Shown piece by piece: positions 28,573 through 36,578 of a DNA stretch of 59,195 nt. Position 1 is the first letter of the stretch. The number at the start of each line of letters is the position of its first letter. The notes under the pieces are model-generated. The model was not told where the DNA came from. It was given only the letters and a program-made list of their open reading frames with translations, and searched no databases. A program made the translations under genes and the position numbers. Source of the stretch: Akkermansiaceae bacterium (GTDB lineage: Bacteria > Verrucomicrobiota > Verrucomicrobiia > Verrucomicrobiales > Akkermansiaceae); NCBI GenBank assembly GCA_903826205.1, contig CAIKDP010000375.1, forward strand, positions 1 to 59,195. The letters are read 5' to 3'.

Positions 28573-30552
28573 ATGACTCACGACCCGGACCAGCATGCCT
28601 CGCTAGGGGCGATGTATTCGGACTACTTCCTCGATTACGCCAGCTACGTGATTTTGGAGCGCGCGGTGCCACATCTGCTCGACGGACTCAAACCGGTGCA
28701 GCGGCGGATCCTGCACTCGCTCGACGAACTGGATGACGGGCGCTACAACAAGGTGGCCAATGTGGTGGGCAACACGATGAAATACCACCCGCACGGCGAT
28801 CAATCGATCGGCGACGCGATGGTGCAGTTGGGACAAAAGGATTTGCTCATCGACACCCAGGGCAACTGGGGCAACACGCTCACGGGGGACGGTGCGGCCG
28901 CCCCGCGCTACATCGAGGCGCGCCTGACAAAGTTTGCGCTGGAGGTGGTGTTCAACCCGAAGACGACCCAATGGGTTCCGAGCTACGACGGTCGCAACAA
29001 GGAGCCGCTGACGCTGCCGGTGAAGTTTCCGTTGTTGCTCGCCCAAGGAGTGGAAGGGATTGCGGTGGGACTGGCCTGCAAGATTCTGCCGCACAATTTC
29101 AACGAGCTCATCGCGGCGTCCATCGCGGTGCTGCGTGACGAGCCGTTCACCTTGATGCCGGATTTCCCCACGGGAGGGATCATGGATGCCAGCGATTACC
29201 GCGACGGCCTGCGCGGGGGCAAAGTCCGCGTCCGGGCGCGCATTTCCACCGAGAAAAAAGGCCTGCTGCGCATTACCGAAATTCCTTTTGGCACCACCAC
29301 CGGTGCCGTGATGGATTCCATCGTGGCAGCCGCCGACAAGGGGAAAATCAAGATCGCCAAGATCGAGGACAACACCGCCGCCCATGCCGACATCCTGGTG
29401 CATCTGCCGCCGGGCATGGATGCCGAGACCTCGCGCGACGCGCTCTATGCCTTCACGGATTGCGAGCAATCGCTCTCGCCCAATGCCTGCGTCATCGCCG
29501 AGGGCAAGCCGCAGTTTCTCGGCGTCTCCGACATCCTGCGCCGCGGCACCCACCAGACCCGCGAGCTGCTCAAACTCGAACTCGAAATCAAACTCGCCGA
29601 GCTCGCCGAAAAATGGCACTTCAGCTCGCTGGAAAAAATCTTCATCGAAAAGCGGATCTATCGCGACATCGAGGAATGCGAGACATGGGAAGCCGTGCTC
29701 AAGGCCATCGACGACGGCCTGGCACCCTACAAAAGCCTGCTCAAGCGCGAGGTGACCACCGACGACCTGGTTCGCCTAACGGAAATCAAGATCAAGCGCA
29801 TCTCGAAATTCGACGCGTTCAAGGCCGACGAGGAAATCCGCAACCTCGAAAAGGCCATCGAGGAGACCACCAAAAGCCTGCGCAATCTAACCAAGTTCAC
29901 CATCCGCTGGTTCGAGGAACTCGGCAAGAAATACGGCACGCAACGCGAGCGGCGCACCGAGATCGCCTCGTTCGAGCGGGTCGACCGCATGCAAGTGGTG
30001 GCCGCCACCGAGACCCTCTATCTGGATGCCAAGAACGGCTTCGCCGGCTATGGTCTCAAGAAGGAGGATCCGGTCGAGAAATGCTCCACCATTGATGACA
30101 TCATCACCTTCACCCAGGATGGCAAGATGCGGGTGCTGAAAGTCGCGGAAAAGGTTTTTGTCGGCCAGCGGCCGCTGCGGGTGGCCGTGTTCCGCAAGGA
30201 CGAGGATTTGATCTATTCGATGATTTTCCGCGACGGGCGCGACGGGCCGATTCTGGCCAAGCGCTTCACCGTCGGCGGCATCACCCGCGACAAGGAATAC
30301 GATCTAACCAAAGGCAAGCCGGGTACCCGTGTGCTGTACTTTGCCGTCCACAAGACCAATGAGGAAAGCTCCGCGCAGATGCTGCTCATCCATCTCAAGT
30401 CCGCGCTGCGCATGCGCAACCTGATCCGTCCGCTGCACTTCGCCGAGTTCGGCATCAAGGGCCGCGCCAGCGGCGGCAATCTCGTCACCAAACACGCCAT
30501 TGAAAAAATCGTCCGCGCCCCCAAGGATTACGACCCCGCGCTTGGTGCCTGA
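28573..30552 (+). CDS. parC: DNA topoisomerase IV subunit A (ParC/GyrA family)
   Basis: A 659-residue type IIA topoisomerase A subunit. The N-terminal winged-helix domain contains LLDGLKPVQRRIL and the catalytic tyrosine in AAPRYIEARL (near residue 116). The tower and coiled-coil regions follow. The C-terminal part is short (about 160 residues), and I do not see a clear GyrA-box (QRRGGKG), so ParC is favoured over GyrA. It decatenates chromosomes with ParE, which is not adjacent. The product resembles the shorter Bacteroidetes-type proteins. The next gene starts inside its last codons. Confidence 0.85.
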   Translation: MTHDPDQHASLGAMYSDYFLDYASYVILERAVPHLLDGLKPVQRRILHSLDELDDGRYNKVANVVGNTMKYHPHGDQSIGDAMVQLGQKDLLIDTQGNWGNTLTGDGAAAPRYIEARLTKFALEVVFNPKTTQWVPSYDGRNKEPLTLPVKFPLLLAQGVEGIAVGLACKILPHNFNELIAASIAVLRDEPFTLMPDFPTGGIMDASDYRDGLRGGKVRVRARISTEKKGLLRITEIPFGTTTGAVMDSIVAAADKGKIKIAKIEDNTAAHADILVHLPPGMDAETSRDALYAFTDCEQSLSPNACVIAEGKPQFLGVSDILRRGTHQTRELLKLELEIKLAELAEKWHFSSLEKIFIEKRIYRDIEECETWEAVLKAIDDGLAPYKSLLKREVTTDDLVRLTEIKIKRISKFDAFKADEEIRNLEKAIEETTKSLRNLTKFTIRWFEELGKKYGTQRERRTEIASFERVDRMQVVAATETLYLDAKNGFAGYGLKKEDPVEKCSTIDDIITFTQDGKMRVLKVAEKVFVGQRPLRVAVFRKDEDLIYSMIFRDGRDGPILAKRFTVGGITRDKEYDLTKGKPGTRVLYFAVHKTNEESSAQMLLIHLKSALRMRNLIRPLHFAEFGIKGRASGGNLVTKHAIEKIVRAPKDYDPALGA

Positions 30553-31360
30553 GCTGGCACCCCTGCCGCTGCGTCCGCATATCCCTCTCCTGCGCCGGCC
30601 AGCGGTCCGCTGGTTGCTGGTGTTGCTGGCATGCTGGGTGATTTCATTGTTAGGTCCGCTGTCCTGGCTGGTGATTCCCGCGGTCGGCATCGCGGGGTGG
30701 CGTGCCATCTGCCGGCGCGCCTGGGTGGCGTTGGCGCTGCTGGTGATCCTCAACCCCTTGAGTGCGGTTTTCGGTGGCGGACTTGTAACCTATCTGGGTG
30801 GCGCGCCCGCGCTGCGGTCCCGTGATCTAACAACCCTGGAGGCCTCCAACCTGGACCGGGCCACCCGGTGTTTCCGCCGCGGCGGGGTGTGCCTTGTGCC
30901 GGGCAACGCGTGGCTCTTCATCCATACCCACAACGCCGCCGTGCGGCTCATGTGCCATGGCTTTGGCGCGCCGTCGAAAGCGTATGACGGCCCGTATCCG
31001 ACGCGGGCGCAAGCCCTTGCCTTCATGGCCGACACCCTGCTCACCCCGGTGGACGAATTCAAGAAGGGCCGGTTTCTAGCAGATGGCGACATCATCCGCC
31101 TGCAGCCGTCGGTTGTCGATGGTCTCGGGCAGCTTGCGGGCTTGAAACATGACACCACCACGCCTGTGCGGGCCAAGGTCTATCAGGGCCGCTGCGTGAT
31201 CGTCCGGATGTCCCGGGTGAGCGATCCGGCGAATCCGGATGCCGGCTATGACGCGGATTTCCTCGTGCTTCTTGACAAGCGCCACCCGCGGCCCTTCGCC
31301 TACTATCAGCTCACAGGCACCACCGCGCCAAGCGCGCCGCCCGTGACCTATCTGGAATAA
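30545..31360 (+). CDS. Membrane protein of unknown function
   Basis: A 271-residue product if GTG 30545 is the start (overlapping the parC stop by eight bases); TTG codons at 30542 and 30500 are alternatives. Two or three hydrophobic segments lie near the N-terminus (VRWLLVLLACWVISLL, LSWLVIPAVGIAGW, WVALALLVILNPLSAVFGG), followed by a soluble C-terminal domain (about 95-271) with strands such as CLVPGNAWLFIHTH. No family recognised. Coupling to parC is suggested by overlap only. Confidence 0.6.
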   Translation: MPELAPLPLRPHIPLLRRPAVRWLLVLLACWVISLLGPLSWLVIPAVGIAGWRAICRRAWVALALLVILNPLSAVFGGGLVTYLGGAPALRSRDLTTLEASNLDRATRCFRRGGVCLVPGNAWLFIHTHNAAVRLMCHGFGAPSKAYDGPYPTRAQALAFMADTLLTPVDEFKKGRFLADGDIIRLQPSVVDGLGQLAGLKHDTTTPVRAKVYQGRCVIVRMSRVSDPANPDAGYDADFLVLLDKRHPRPFAYYQLTGTTAPSAPPVTYLE

Positions 31361-31483
31361 AGCTGAAGAATTCCCCAAAAAGCAGCTTGACACGCCATCC
31401 ACACATGGCAGAAACGCCGCTCCGATTTGGCACGCATCCCTTTTCCACAGCCAGAAAAACCAACCTGCTGGCGCGTGTAGTCC

Positions 31484-31508
31484 AAATCGTGACACGTCTT
31501 TCACGAAT
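31484..31508 (+). promoter_or_regulatory. Shared operator-like block upstream of the DUF3570 gene
   Basis: This 25-base block matches 47594-47618 at 22 positions. It contains the inverted repeat TCGTGA-N8-TCACGA. A TATATA-like -10 candidate lies about 30 bases downstream, before the DUF3570 start at 31577. The binding factor is unknown. Confidence 0.6.
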
Positions 31509-31576
31509 CCGCCACGCAACTAACCCCTTGCTATATAGCCTCACTGCCACTTTCTTACGCCAGCCCCTACCACCCC

Positions 31577-32749
31577 ATGAATCCACGCCACTTCGTACTC
31601 GCCCCGCTGCTCCTGCCCACCGTGCGCACGGCTCAGGCCCTCACCCTGCCGGAAGCCCAACGCTACGACACCGGTTACCAGGTCTATCAGGAGGATGCCG
31701 AGCGCATCCGCGTCGAGTCGTTTTATCTCAAGGGCTTGATCGACATCAACGCCGACACCTCCGTCCGCTTCCAATACCTCCACGATGCCATCAGCGGCTC
31801 TTCGCCCACCGGCGCGCAATACGATCAAACGGAACTGCCGTTTCTTGCCGGGACCCATGATATCCGCGACGGCATACTGGGAGCGCTGGCGCGGCAATTC
31901 GGCGATCACCGGGTGGAGTTGGAAATTTCGCGCAGCACGGAATCGGATTACACATCCAATGGCATGGCCCTCAGCGACACCTGGGACCTCAACCAGAAAA
32001 ACACCACGCTCGCCTTCGGCCTCAACATCCTCAGGGATCGCGTCGCTGTCCAAGGCCTCGACAATCAGGACAAGACCGCCATCGACTTGTTCGGCGGCCT
32101 CACTCAGATCATTGACAAAAACACCACCGTCTCCGCCAACCTCACTTTGGGCTACAACTACGGCTACCTCAACGATCCCTACAAAGGCATTCAACGGACT
32201 GACGTCACCATATTTGATGATGGGTCGATGAGTGATCCTTATCTCAACCTCTATCCGGAAAACCGCCCCGACCATCGTTTCAGGCAGGTTCTGCAATTTC
32301 AAGGGACGCATTTCTTTGAACCATGCAACGCCGCGCTCGACGCGGTGTACCGCCTCTCCAACGATGACTTCGGCGTTTTCTCGCAGTGCATCCAATTGGA
32401 ATGGCGCCAAGCCATCGGCGAAAAATTCGAGGTGACGCCCTATATCCGCTACTACCGCCAGAGTGCCGCGGATTTCTTCATGAACACGCTCGATGGGGTT
32501 TTTCCCATCACCGTCAGTCCTCCTAGCATCCCTAACGGCTCCTCCCCCAACTACTCGGCGGACTACCGGCTCTCGGCGCTGGACTCGCTGAGCCTCGGCC
32601 TGCGCCTGACCTATCAGTTCTGCGACAATTTCTCCGCCAGCGTCTCTTACGAGCGCTACCAGATGAGCGGCAATGGCGGCAATCACGCCCCGTCCGCCGC
32701 CTACCCCAGCGCCGACATCTGGTCGTGCTGCGCGTTTGTCAAATTCTAA
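31577..32749 (+). CDS. DUF3570 outer-membrane beta-barrel candidate
   Basis: A 390-residue protein with a signal peptide (FVLAPLLLPTVRTAQA) and alternating beta-strand sequence throughout, ending in a terminal phenylalanine (CAFVKF), typical of outer-membrane barrels. The segment YQEDAERIRVESFYLKGLIDINADTSV fits DUF3570, a family known to sit beside ApbE, thioredoxin and DUF4266 genes. It opens that four-gene cluster here. Function is not known; a pore or assembly role at the outer membrane is inferred. ATG 31577 follows CTACCACCCC. Confidence 0.8.
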   Translation: MNPRHFVLAPLLLPTVRTAQALTLPEAQRYDTGYQVYQEDAERIRVESFYLKGLIDINADTSVRFQYLHDAISGSSPTGAQYDQTELPFLAGTHDIRDGILGALARQFGDHRVELEISRSTESDYTSNGMALSDTWDLNQKNTTLAFGLNILRDRVAVQGLDNQDKTAIDLFGGLTQIIDKNTTVSANLTLGYNYGYLNDPYKGIQRTDVTIFDDGSMSDPYLNLYPENRPDHRFRQVLQFQGTHFFEPCNAALDAVYRLSNDDFGVFSQCIQLEWRQAIGEKFEVTPYIRYYRQSAADFFMNTLDGVFPITVSPPSIPNGSSPNYSADYRLSALDSLSLGLRLTYQFCDNFSASVSYERYQMSGNGGNHAPSAAYPSADIWSCCAFVKF

Positions 32750-32755
32750 CACCCG

Positions 32756-33727
32756 ATGACTTCGACCACGGCAGCCCCCGCGATTCAGCCTGATGCCCGA
32801 GGCATCCGCAGGCTTGAATTCCGTGCGCTGGGCACCGCTTGTGCGATCCAATTCCGGCATCCCGACGCAACGACGGCGCTGCAATTTCTGGCCGACGCGC
32901 TGGGCTGGCTGGAGCGGTTTGAGGCGAAGTTTTCGCGTTACCGGGCGGACTCCATGGTATCCAAGGTCAATGCGGGCGCCGGGCGCGAATGGGTGCGGGT
33001 GGATGCGGAGATGGAGCAATTGTTGGATCTGGCCGCCGACCTGCATCATCTAACCGATGGTATCCTGGACCCCACGGTGCTGCCGCTGCTCAAGGTGTGG
33101 GATTGGAAAACCGTTCATATCCGGTTGCCGGATGCCGCGGCAATCAAGGCCGCCCACGCCCTCACGGGTTTTGCCAAAGTGGAGCGCAAAACCGGCCAGG
33201 TCTTTCTCCCGTTGCCGGGCATGGGCTTGGACTTCGGCGGTTTCGGCAAGGAATATGCGGTCGATCAACTCGTGCAGATCGCGCGCCAGCACGGCATTCA
33301 GGACGCGCTCATCGACCTCGGGCGCGACCTCTTCGGCATGGGTGGCAACGGCCAGCATCCGTTCTGGCACGTCGGCATCGAGGACGGGCGCAATCCCGGC
33401 ACCTGCCGCGGGGGCTTGGCGGTTTCCAACTTTGCGGTGGCAGCCTCCGGCGATTACGCGCGGCGCTTCGAGCACAAGGGCGTGCGCTATGGCCACATCC
33501 TCGACCCCCGCAGCGGCTGGCCCGTGGCCAATGGCATGCGGGCCGTCACGGTGCTTGCCCCCACCTGCCTGCAAGCCGGCATTTACAGCACCGCCTTGTT
33601 TGTGCTCGGTCCCAAGGACGGTCTGCACTTTGCCGCTTGCGCCCGCGACCTCGATGCCTGCCTGCAATCCGACCACGGTATCGAGACCACCCGCGGATTC
33701 ATCCGCCGCCAAGTCCAAGCTGCCTGA
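32756..33727 (+). CDS. ApbE-family FAD:protein FMN transferase, unusual active site
   Basis: A 323-residue protein with ApbE motifs: RALGTACAIQF (23-33), ILDPTVLPLLKVW (103-115), LDFGGFGKEYAVD (158-170) and HILDPRSGWP (247-256). ApbE proteins attach FMN covalently to threonine of target proteins. Two things are odd. The usual AD-x-x-(A/S)T motif, whose aspartate binds metal, reads AGIYST here (274-279), so glycine replaces that aspartate. There is also no signal peptide, although the neighbours are exported. Catalysis may be altered or lost. The gene starts six bases after the DUF3570 stop. Confidence 0.82.
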   Translation: MTSTTAAPAIQPDARGIRRLEFRALGTACAIQFRHPDATTALQFLADALGWLERFEAKFSRYRADSMVSKVNAGAGREWVRVDAEMEQLLDLAADLHHLTDGILDPTVLPLLKVWDWKTVHIRLPDAAAIKAAHALTGFAKVERKTGQVFLPLPGMGLDFGGFGKEYAVDQLVQIARQHGIQDALIDLGRDLFGMGGNGQHPFWHVGIEDGRNPGTCRGGLAVSNFAVAASGDYARRFEHKGVRYGHILDPRSGWPVANGMRAVTVLAPTCLQAGIYSTALFVLGPKDGLHFAACARDLDACLQSDHGIETTRGFIRRQVQAA

Positions 33728-33757
33728 CATTTCCATCCAACATCCAACAACCCCACC

Positions 33758-34246
33758 ATGAAAACCATCCTGACCACCCTCGTCCTTGCCTGCTCCACCC
33801 TCATGCTGCCCGCCGCCGATCCGCCCGCCGTCGGTCAAGCCCTGCCCAAACTCAGCGATCTGTTGCCTGGGGCCAAATTGCCCGCCACCGCCGGCAAGGT
33901 GGTGCTGGTGGATTTCTGGGCCTCCTGGTGCGCCCCCTGCGAGGCCTCCTTCCCGTGCATGACCCGCCTGCATGACAAATACGCCGCCAAGGGGCTGGTC
34001 ATCATCGGCATCGGCGTCGATGAGGAGGCCGCCAACTACCAAGCGTTTGCCGCCAAACAAAAGGCCGCCTTCACCCTCGTCCATGATGTTTCCCACAAGG
34101 CCGCCGGCTTCTTCAACCCGCCCACCATGCCCAGCAGCTACCTGGTCGACCGCAAAGGCAAGATCCGCAACATCCACAAGGGCTTCAAACGCGCCACCTC
34201 CGAGCCCGAGTATGTCAAGGAAATCGAGGCCCTGCTCGCCGAATGA
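33758..34246 (+). CDS. TlpA-like periplasmic thioredoxin
   Basis: A 162-residue protein with a signal peptide (ILTTLVLACSTLMLPAAD) and a thioredoxin fold: VLVDFWASWCAPCEASFP with the CAPC pair at 58-61, and the cis-proline loop PTMPSSYLVD. TlpA/ResA-type proteins reduce specific periplasmic disulfides. In this cluster the C-terminal cysteines of the DUF4266 lipoprotein next door are a natural candidate substrate, and the DsbD-like protein at 36579-38333 a candidate electron donor; both links are inference. Confidence 0.85.
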   Translation: MKTILTTLVLACSTLMLPAADPPAVGQALPKLSDLLPGAKLPATAGKVVLVDFWASWCAPCEASFPCMTRLHDKYAAKGLVIIGIGVDEEAANYQAFAAKQKAAFTLVHDVSHKAAGFFNPPTMPSSYLVDRKGKIRNIHKGFKRATSEPEYVKEIEALLAE

Positions 34247-34286
34247 TTTATTTGCCGGACCGATCCAACATTTTACAAATCCCCAC

Positions 34287-34514
34287 ATGAGACCCTCCTC
34301 ATATCTTTTGTTAGCCGTGCTGGCCGCCAGCCTCGGCAGTTGTGCCGAGAAGCTCGTCCGAGTCAAACCCTACGAACGCGGCAATCTCGCCAAGCCCATC
34401 ATGACCAATTCCCGCGCCCCATTGCTGGAAGCCATGGCCGAACACGCCTACTTCACCCGCGAAGCTTCCTTCGGCGGCGGCGGGGTCGGCGGCGGCGGCT
34501 GCGGCTGCAACTGA
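34287..34514 (+). CDS. DUF4266 small lipoprotein ending in GCGCN
   Basis: A 75-residue protein. The lipobox LGSC places the lipidated cysteine at C19. The middle has VKPYERGNLAKPIM and EHAYFTREAS, as in DUF4266. The end is a glycine-rich run closing in GCGCN with C72 and C74. The mature protein is thus a membrane-tethered 57-residue peptide with a Gly-Cys tail that could bind a metal or undergo thiol chemistry. It is the last gene of the DUF3570 cluster. Start ATG 34287 has AATCCCCAC before it; a GTTAG pentamer lies inside codons 8-9. Confidence 0.8.
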   Translation: MRPSSYLLLAVLAASLGSCAEKLVRVKPYERGNLAKPIMTNSRAPLLEAMAEHAYFTREASFGGGGVGGGGCGCN

Positions 34515-34643
34515 GGCACCCATCCCCGCCTTCAGGACCACCGGAAAAACGCCGGAAAGGATAAAGCAATTTCTCATTTCTGTAGCGCTGCCTACGCGGA
34601 AAAAATTAGATTGATATGACTCATAGCCAACCCAAGACACCCC

Positions 34644-36380
34644 ATGAACTCCGTTAGAATCCATCCCCGGCTGCGGCTGTGGTTTTCCCGCCTCAGCTCG
34701 CTGTTGCTGCTGTTCCAGCGCTCGCCGATCATGCAACTGATTTCCCCCCAAGCCAAGATCCTCGGCGGCTCGGCCGTGCTTGACACGGCCACCTTCGCCA
34801 TCGCCACCGTCGTCGGCCTTGGCGCGTTCGACTCGGTGGCCGGGGCCACGAATGCCGTAGTACAAAAACAACCCGTGGCAAATTCAACCACCGTCAACGC
34901 TACGGTTGGAGTTGCTATGACGAATTTCGTCTATGGGATTCAAACGACCGATTCCGTTGGATCCTTCCAAATCACCTCCGGCACTCTGCCGACAGGCCTG
35001 GTCAAGTCCAACACCATCTCTAACAAAACAAACTACATCTCCGGCACCCCGGCCGCTGGGACGCAAGGCACCTATTCCATCACCATCAAGGCCTGGAAAG
35101 AAACAAATAATACCGGGCTAAACACGACGGGTACCTTCAACATCATCGTGGCAGCTGGGGCTTCAACGCCGGCCACAATTGCCACGCACCCCGCGGCCAC
35201 CAGCATCAACAGCGGTTCCTCCACCACGCTGAGCGTGGTGGCCGGCGGCACCGCGCCCTTTACCTATCAATGGTATCAGGGGTCGTCGGGGACGACGACG
35301 AGCCCCGTGGGCACCAACTCGAACTCATTCAATACAGGGTCCCTGGTAGCCACCACCAGCTACTGGGTGAAAGTCACCAATGCCAGCAATCTCACGGGGG
35401 CCAATTCCAACACCGCCACCGTCACCGTGATCCAACCGGCCGCGATCACCACGCAACCGGCTTCCCCGTCCCCCATCACCAGCGGCGGCAGCGCCGATCT
35501 CAGTGTGGTTGCCAGCGGCACCGCGCCATTGACCTATCAATGGTATCAAGGAGCGAAGGGGGTCACCACCACCAAGGTGGGCACCAATTCGAATTCATTC
35601 AACACAGGGGCTCTCATTGCCACCACCAGTTACTGGGTGAAGGTCACCAACGCGGCCAACGTTGCGGGGGCCGATTCCGATGCCGCCACCGTCACCGTGA
35701 CCACGCCGCCGCTCATCACGACGCAACCGGCATCGACGACCATCAACAGCGGCAGTACCGCCACGTTGAACGTCGCGGCCTCCGGCACTTCGCCCACGTT
35801 CCAATGGTACACGGGAAGCGTCGGTGACTATGCCAATCCGGCGGGCACGGGCCCGTCGTTCACCACGCCGCCACTCAGCACAACCACGTCGTATTGGGTG
35901 CGTGCCACCAATAATGCCGGAAGTGACAACTCCAACACCGCCACCGTGACGGTCAACACGCAAACGCCGTTTGCATCATGGATGAGCACCACCGGATCCG
36001 CGGTGGCCGCCAACCAAGCCGGAGCGCTGGACATGCCGCAGGGCGACGGCGTGCCCAACCTGTTGAAATACGCCTTCAAGCTGGATCCTAACAAACCGGA
36101 TTCCCGCAGGCTGAGCGTGGGTGGCAATGGAGTGGAAGGCTTGCCGGGAGGCTCCCCGGTTGGCGGCGTGCTGCGTCTGGAATTCATCCGGCGCAAGGCG
36201 GGCCTTAGCCCGGGTATCACCTACACCCCCCAGTTTGGCTCCTCTCCGGGAGCCTTGACCGATGCCGCGATCGTCAACCCGCCCACCTCGATCGATGCCA
36301 CTTGGGAGCGGATTGTCGTGGATGATCCGACGCCCGTCACCACCCAACGCTTCGGGCGTGTGAAGGTGACCCAACCTTGA
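34644..36380 (+). CDS. Surface protein with Ig-like repeats
   Basis: A 578-residue protein. A long hydrophobic leader (1-60) precedes a putative-Ig-type domain (about 75-165), then three Ig-like repeats of about 85-90 residues, each with TYQWYQG or FQWYTG and ending SYWVKVTN/SYWVRATN then SNTATVTV. The C-terminal part contains GDGVPNLLKYAFKLDPNKPDS, a motif often seen near the end of verrucomicrobial exported proteins. No PEP-CTERM end is present. Adhesion or matrix function is inferred from the fold. Two repeats are nearly the same at DNA level (35200-35430 and 35460-35700), which invites recombination. Confidence 0.75.
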   Translation: MNSVRIHPRLRLWFSRLSSLLLLFQRSPIMQLISPQAKILGGSAVLDTATFAIATVVGLGAFDSVAGATNAVVQKQPVANSTTVNATVGVAMTNFVYGIQTTDSVGSFQITSGTLPTGLVKSNTISNKTNYISGTPAAGTQGTYSITIKAWKETNNTGLNTTGTFNIIVAAGASTPATIATHPAATSINSGSSTTLSVVAGGTAPFTYQWYQGSSGTTTSPVGTNSNSFNTGSLVATTSYWVKVTNASNLTGANSNTATVTVIQPAAITTQPASPSPITSGGSADLSVVASGTAPLTYQWYQGAKGVTTTKVGTNSNSFNTGALIATTSYWVKVTNAANVAGADSDAATVTVTTPPLITTQPASTTINSGSTATLNVAASGTSPTFQWYTGSVGDYANPAGTGPSFTTPPLSTTTSYWVRATNNAGSDNSNTATVTVNTQTPFASWMSTTGSAVAANQAGALDMPQGDGVPNLLKYAFKLDPNKPDSRRLSVGGNGVEGLPGGSPVGGVLRLEFIRRKAGLSPGITYTPQFGSSPGALTDAAIVNPPTSIDATWERIVVDDPTPVTTQRFGRVKVTQP

Positions 36381-36444
36381 TCCATCCTTACTCATCAGTC
36401 CGTGGTTCATGCGACATGCGCACCCCCCGTATTTCAGGCAAGAA

Positions 36445-36530
36445 AACCACTGAAACACTGATGACCACTGAGATCACTGAAAACATGATGGAATCAGTGT
36501 CCTCAGTGGGTCTCAGTGTTTTCAGTGGTT
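36445..36530. repeat. Long imperfect hairpin built from CACTGA units
   Basis: The left arm (about 36445-36480) holds four CACTGA units and the right arm (about 36493-36530) four TCAGTG units; the arms pair over most of their length. It lies between the Ig-repeat gene and the DsbD-like gene. There is no clear T-tract. It may be a transcription attenuator or a small palindromic repeat family. Confidence 0.75.
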
Positions 36531-36578
36531 CAATCGGTTGATCTAACCCCAAGTAATCCGACCTGCGGGTCCACCCTC

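Noticed and set aside
31541-33049. 502-codon minus-strand frame across DUF3570 and apbE
   Set aside because: Spans two clear plus-strand genes and their junction, with no motif.
33050-34366. 438-codon minus-strand frame opposite apbE, tlpA and the DUF4266 gene
   Set aside because: Covers three recognisable genes; glycine-rich mirror composition.
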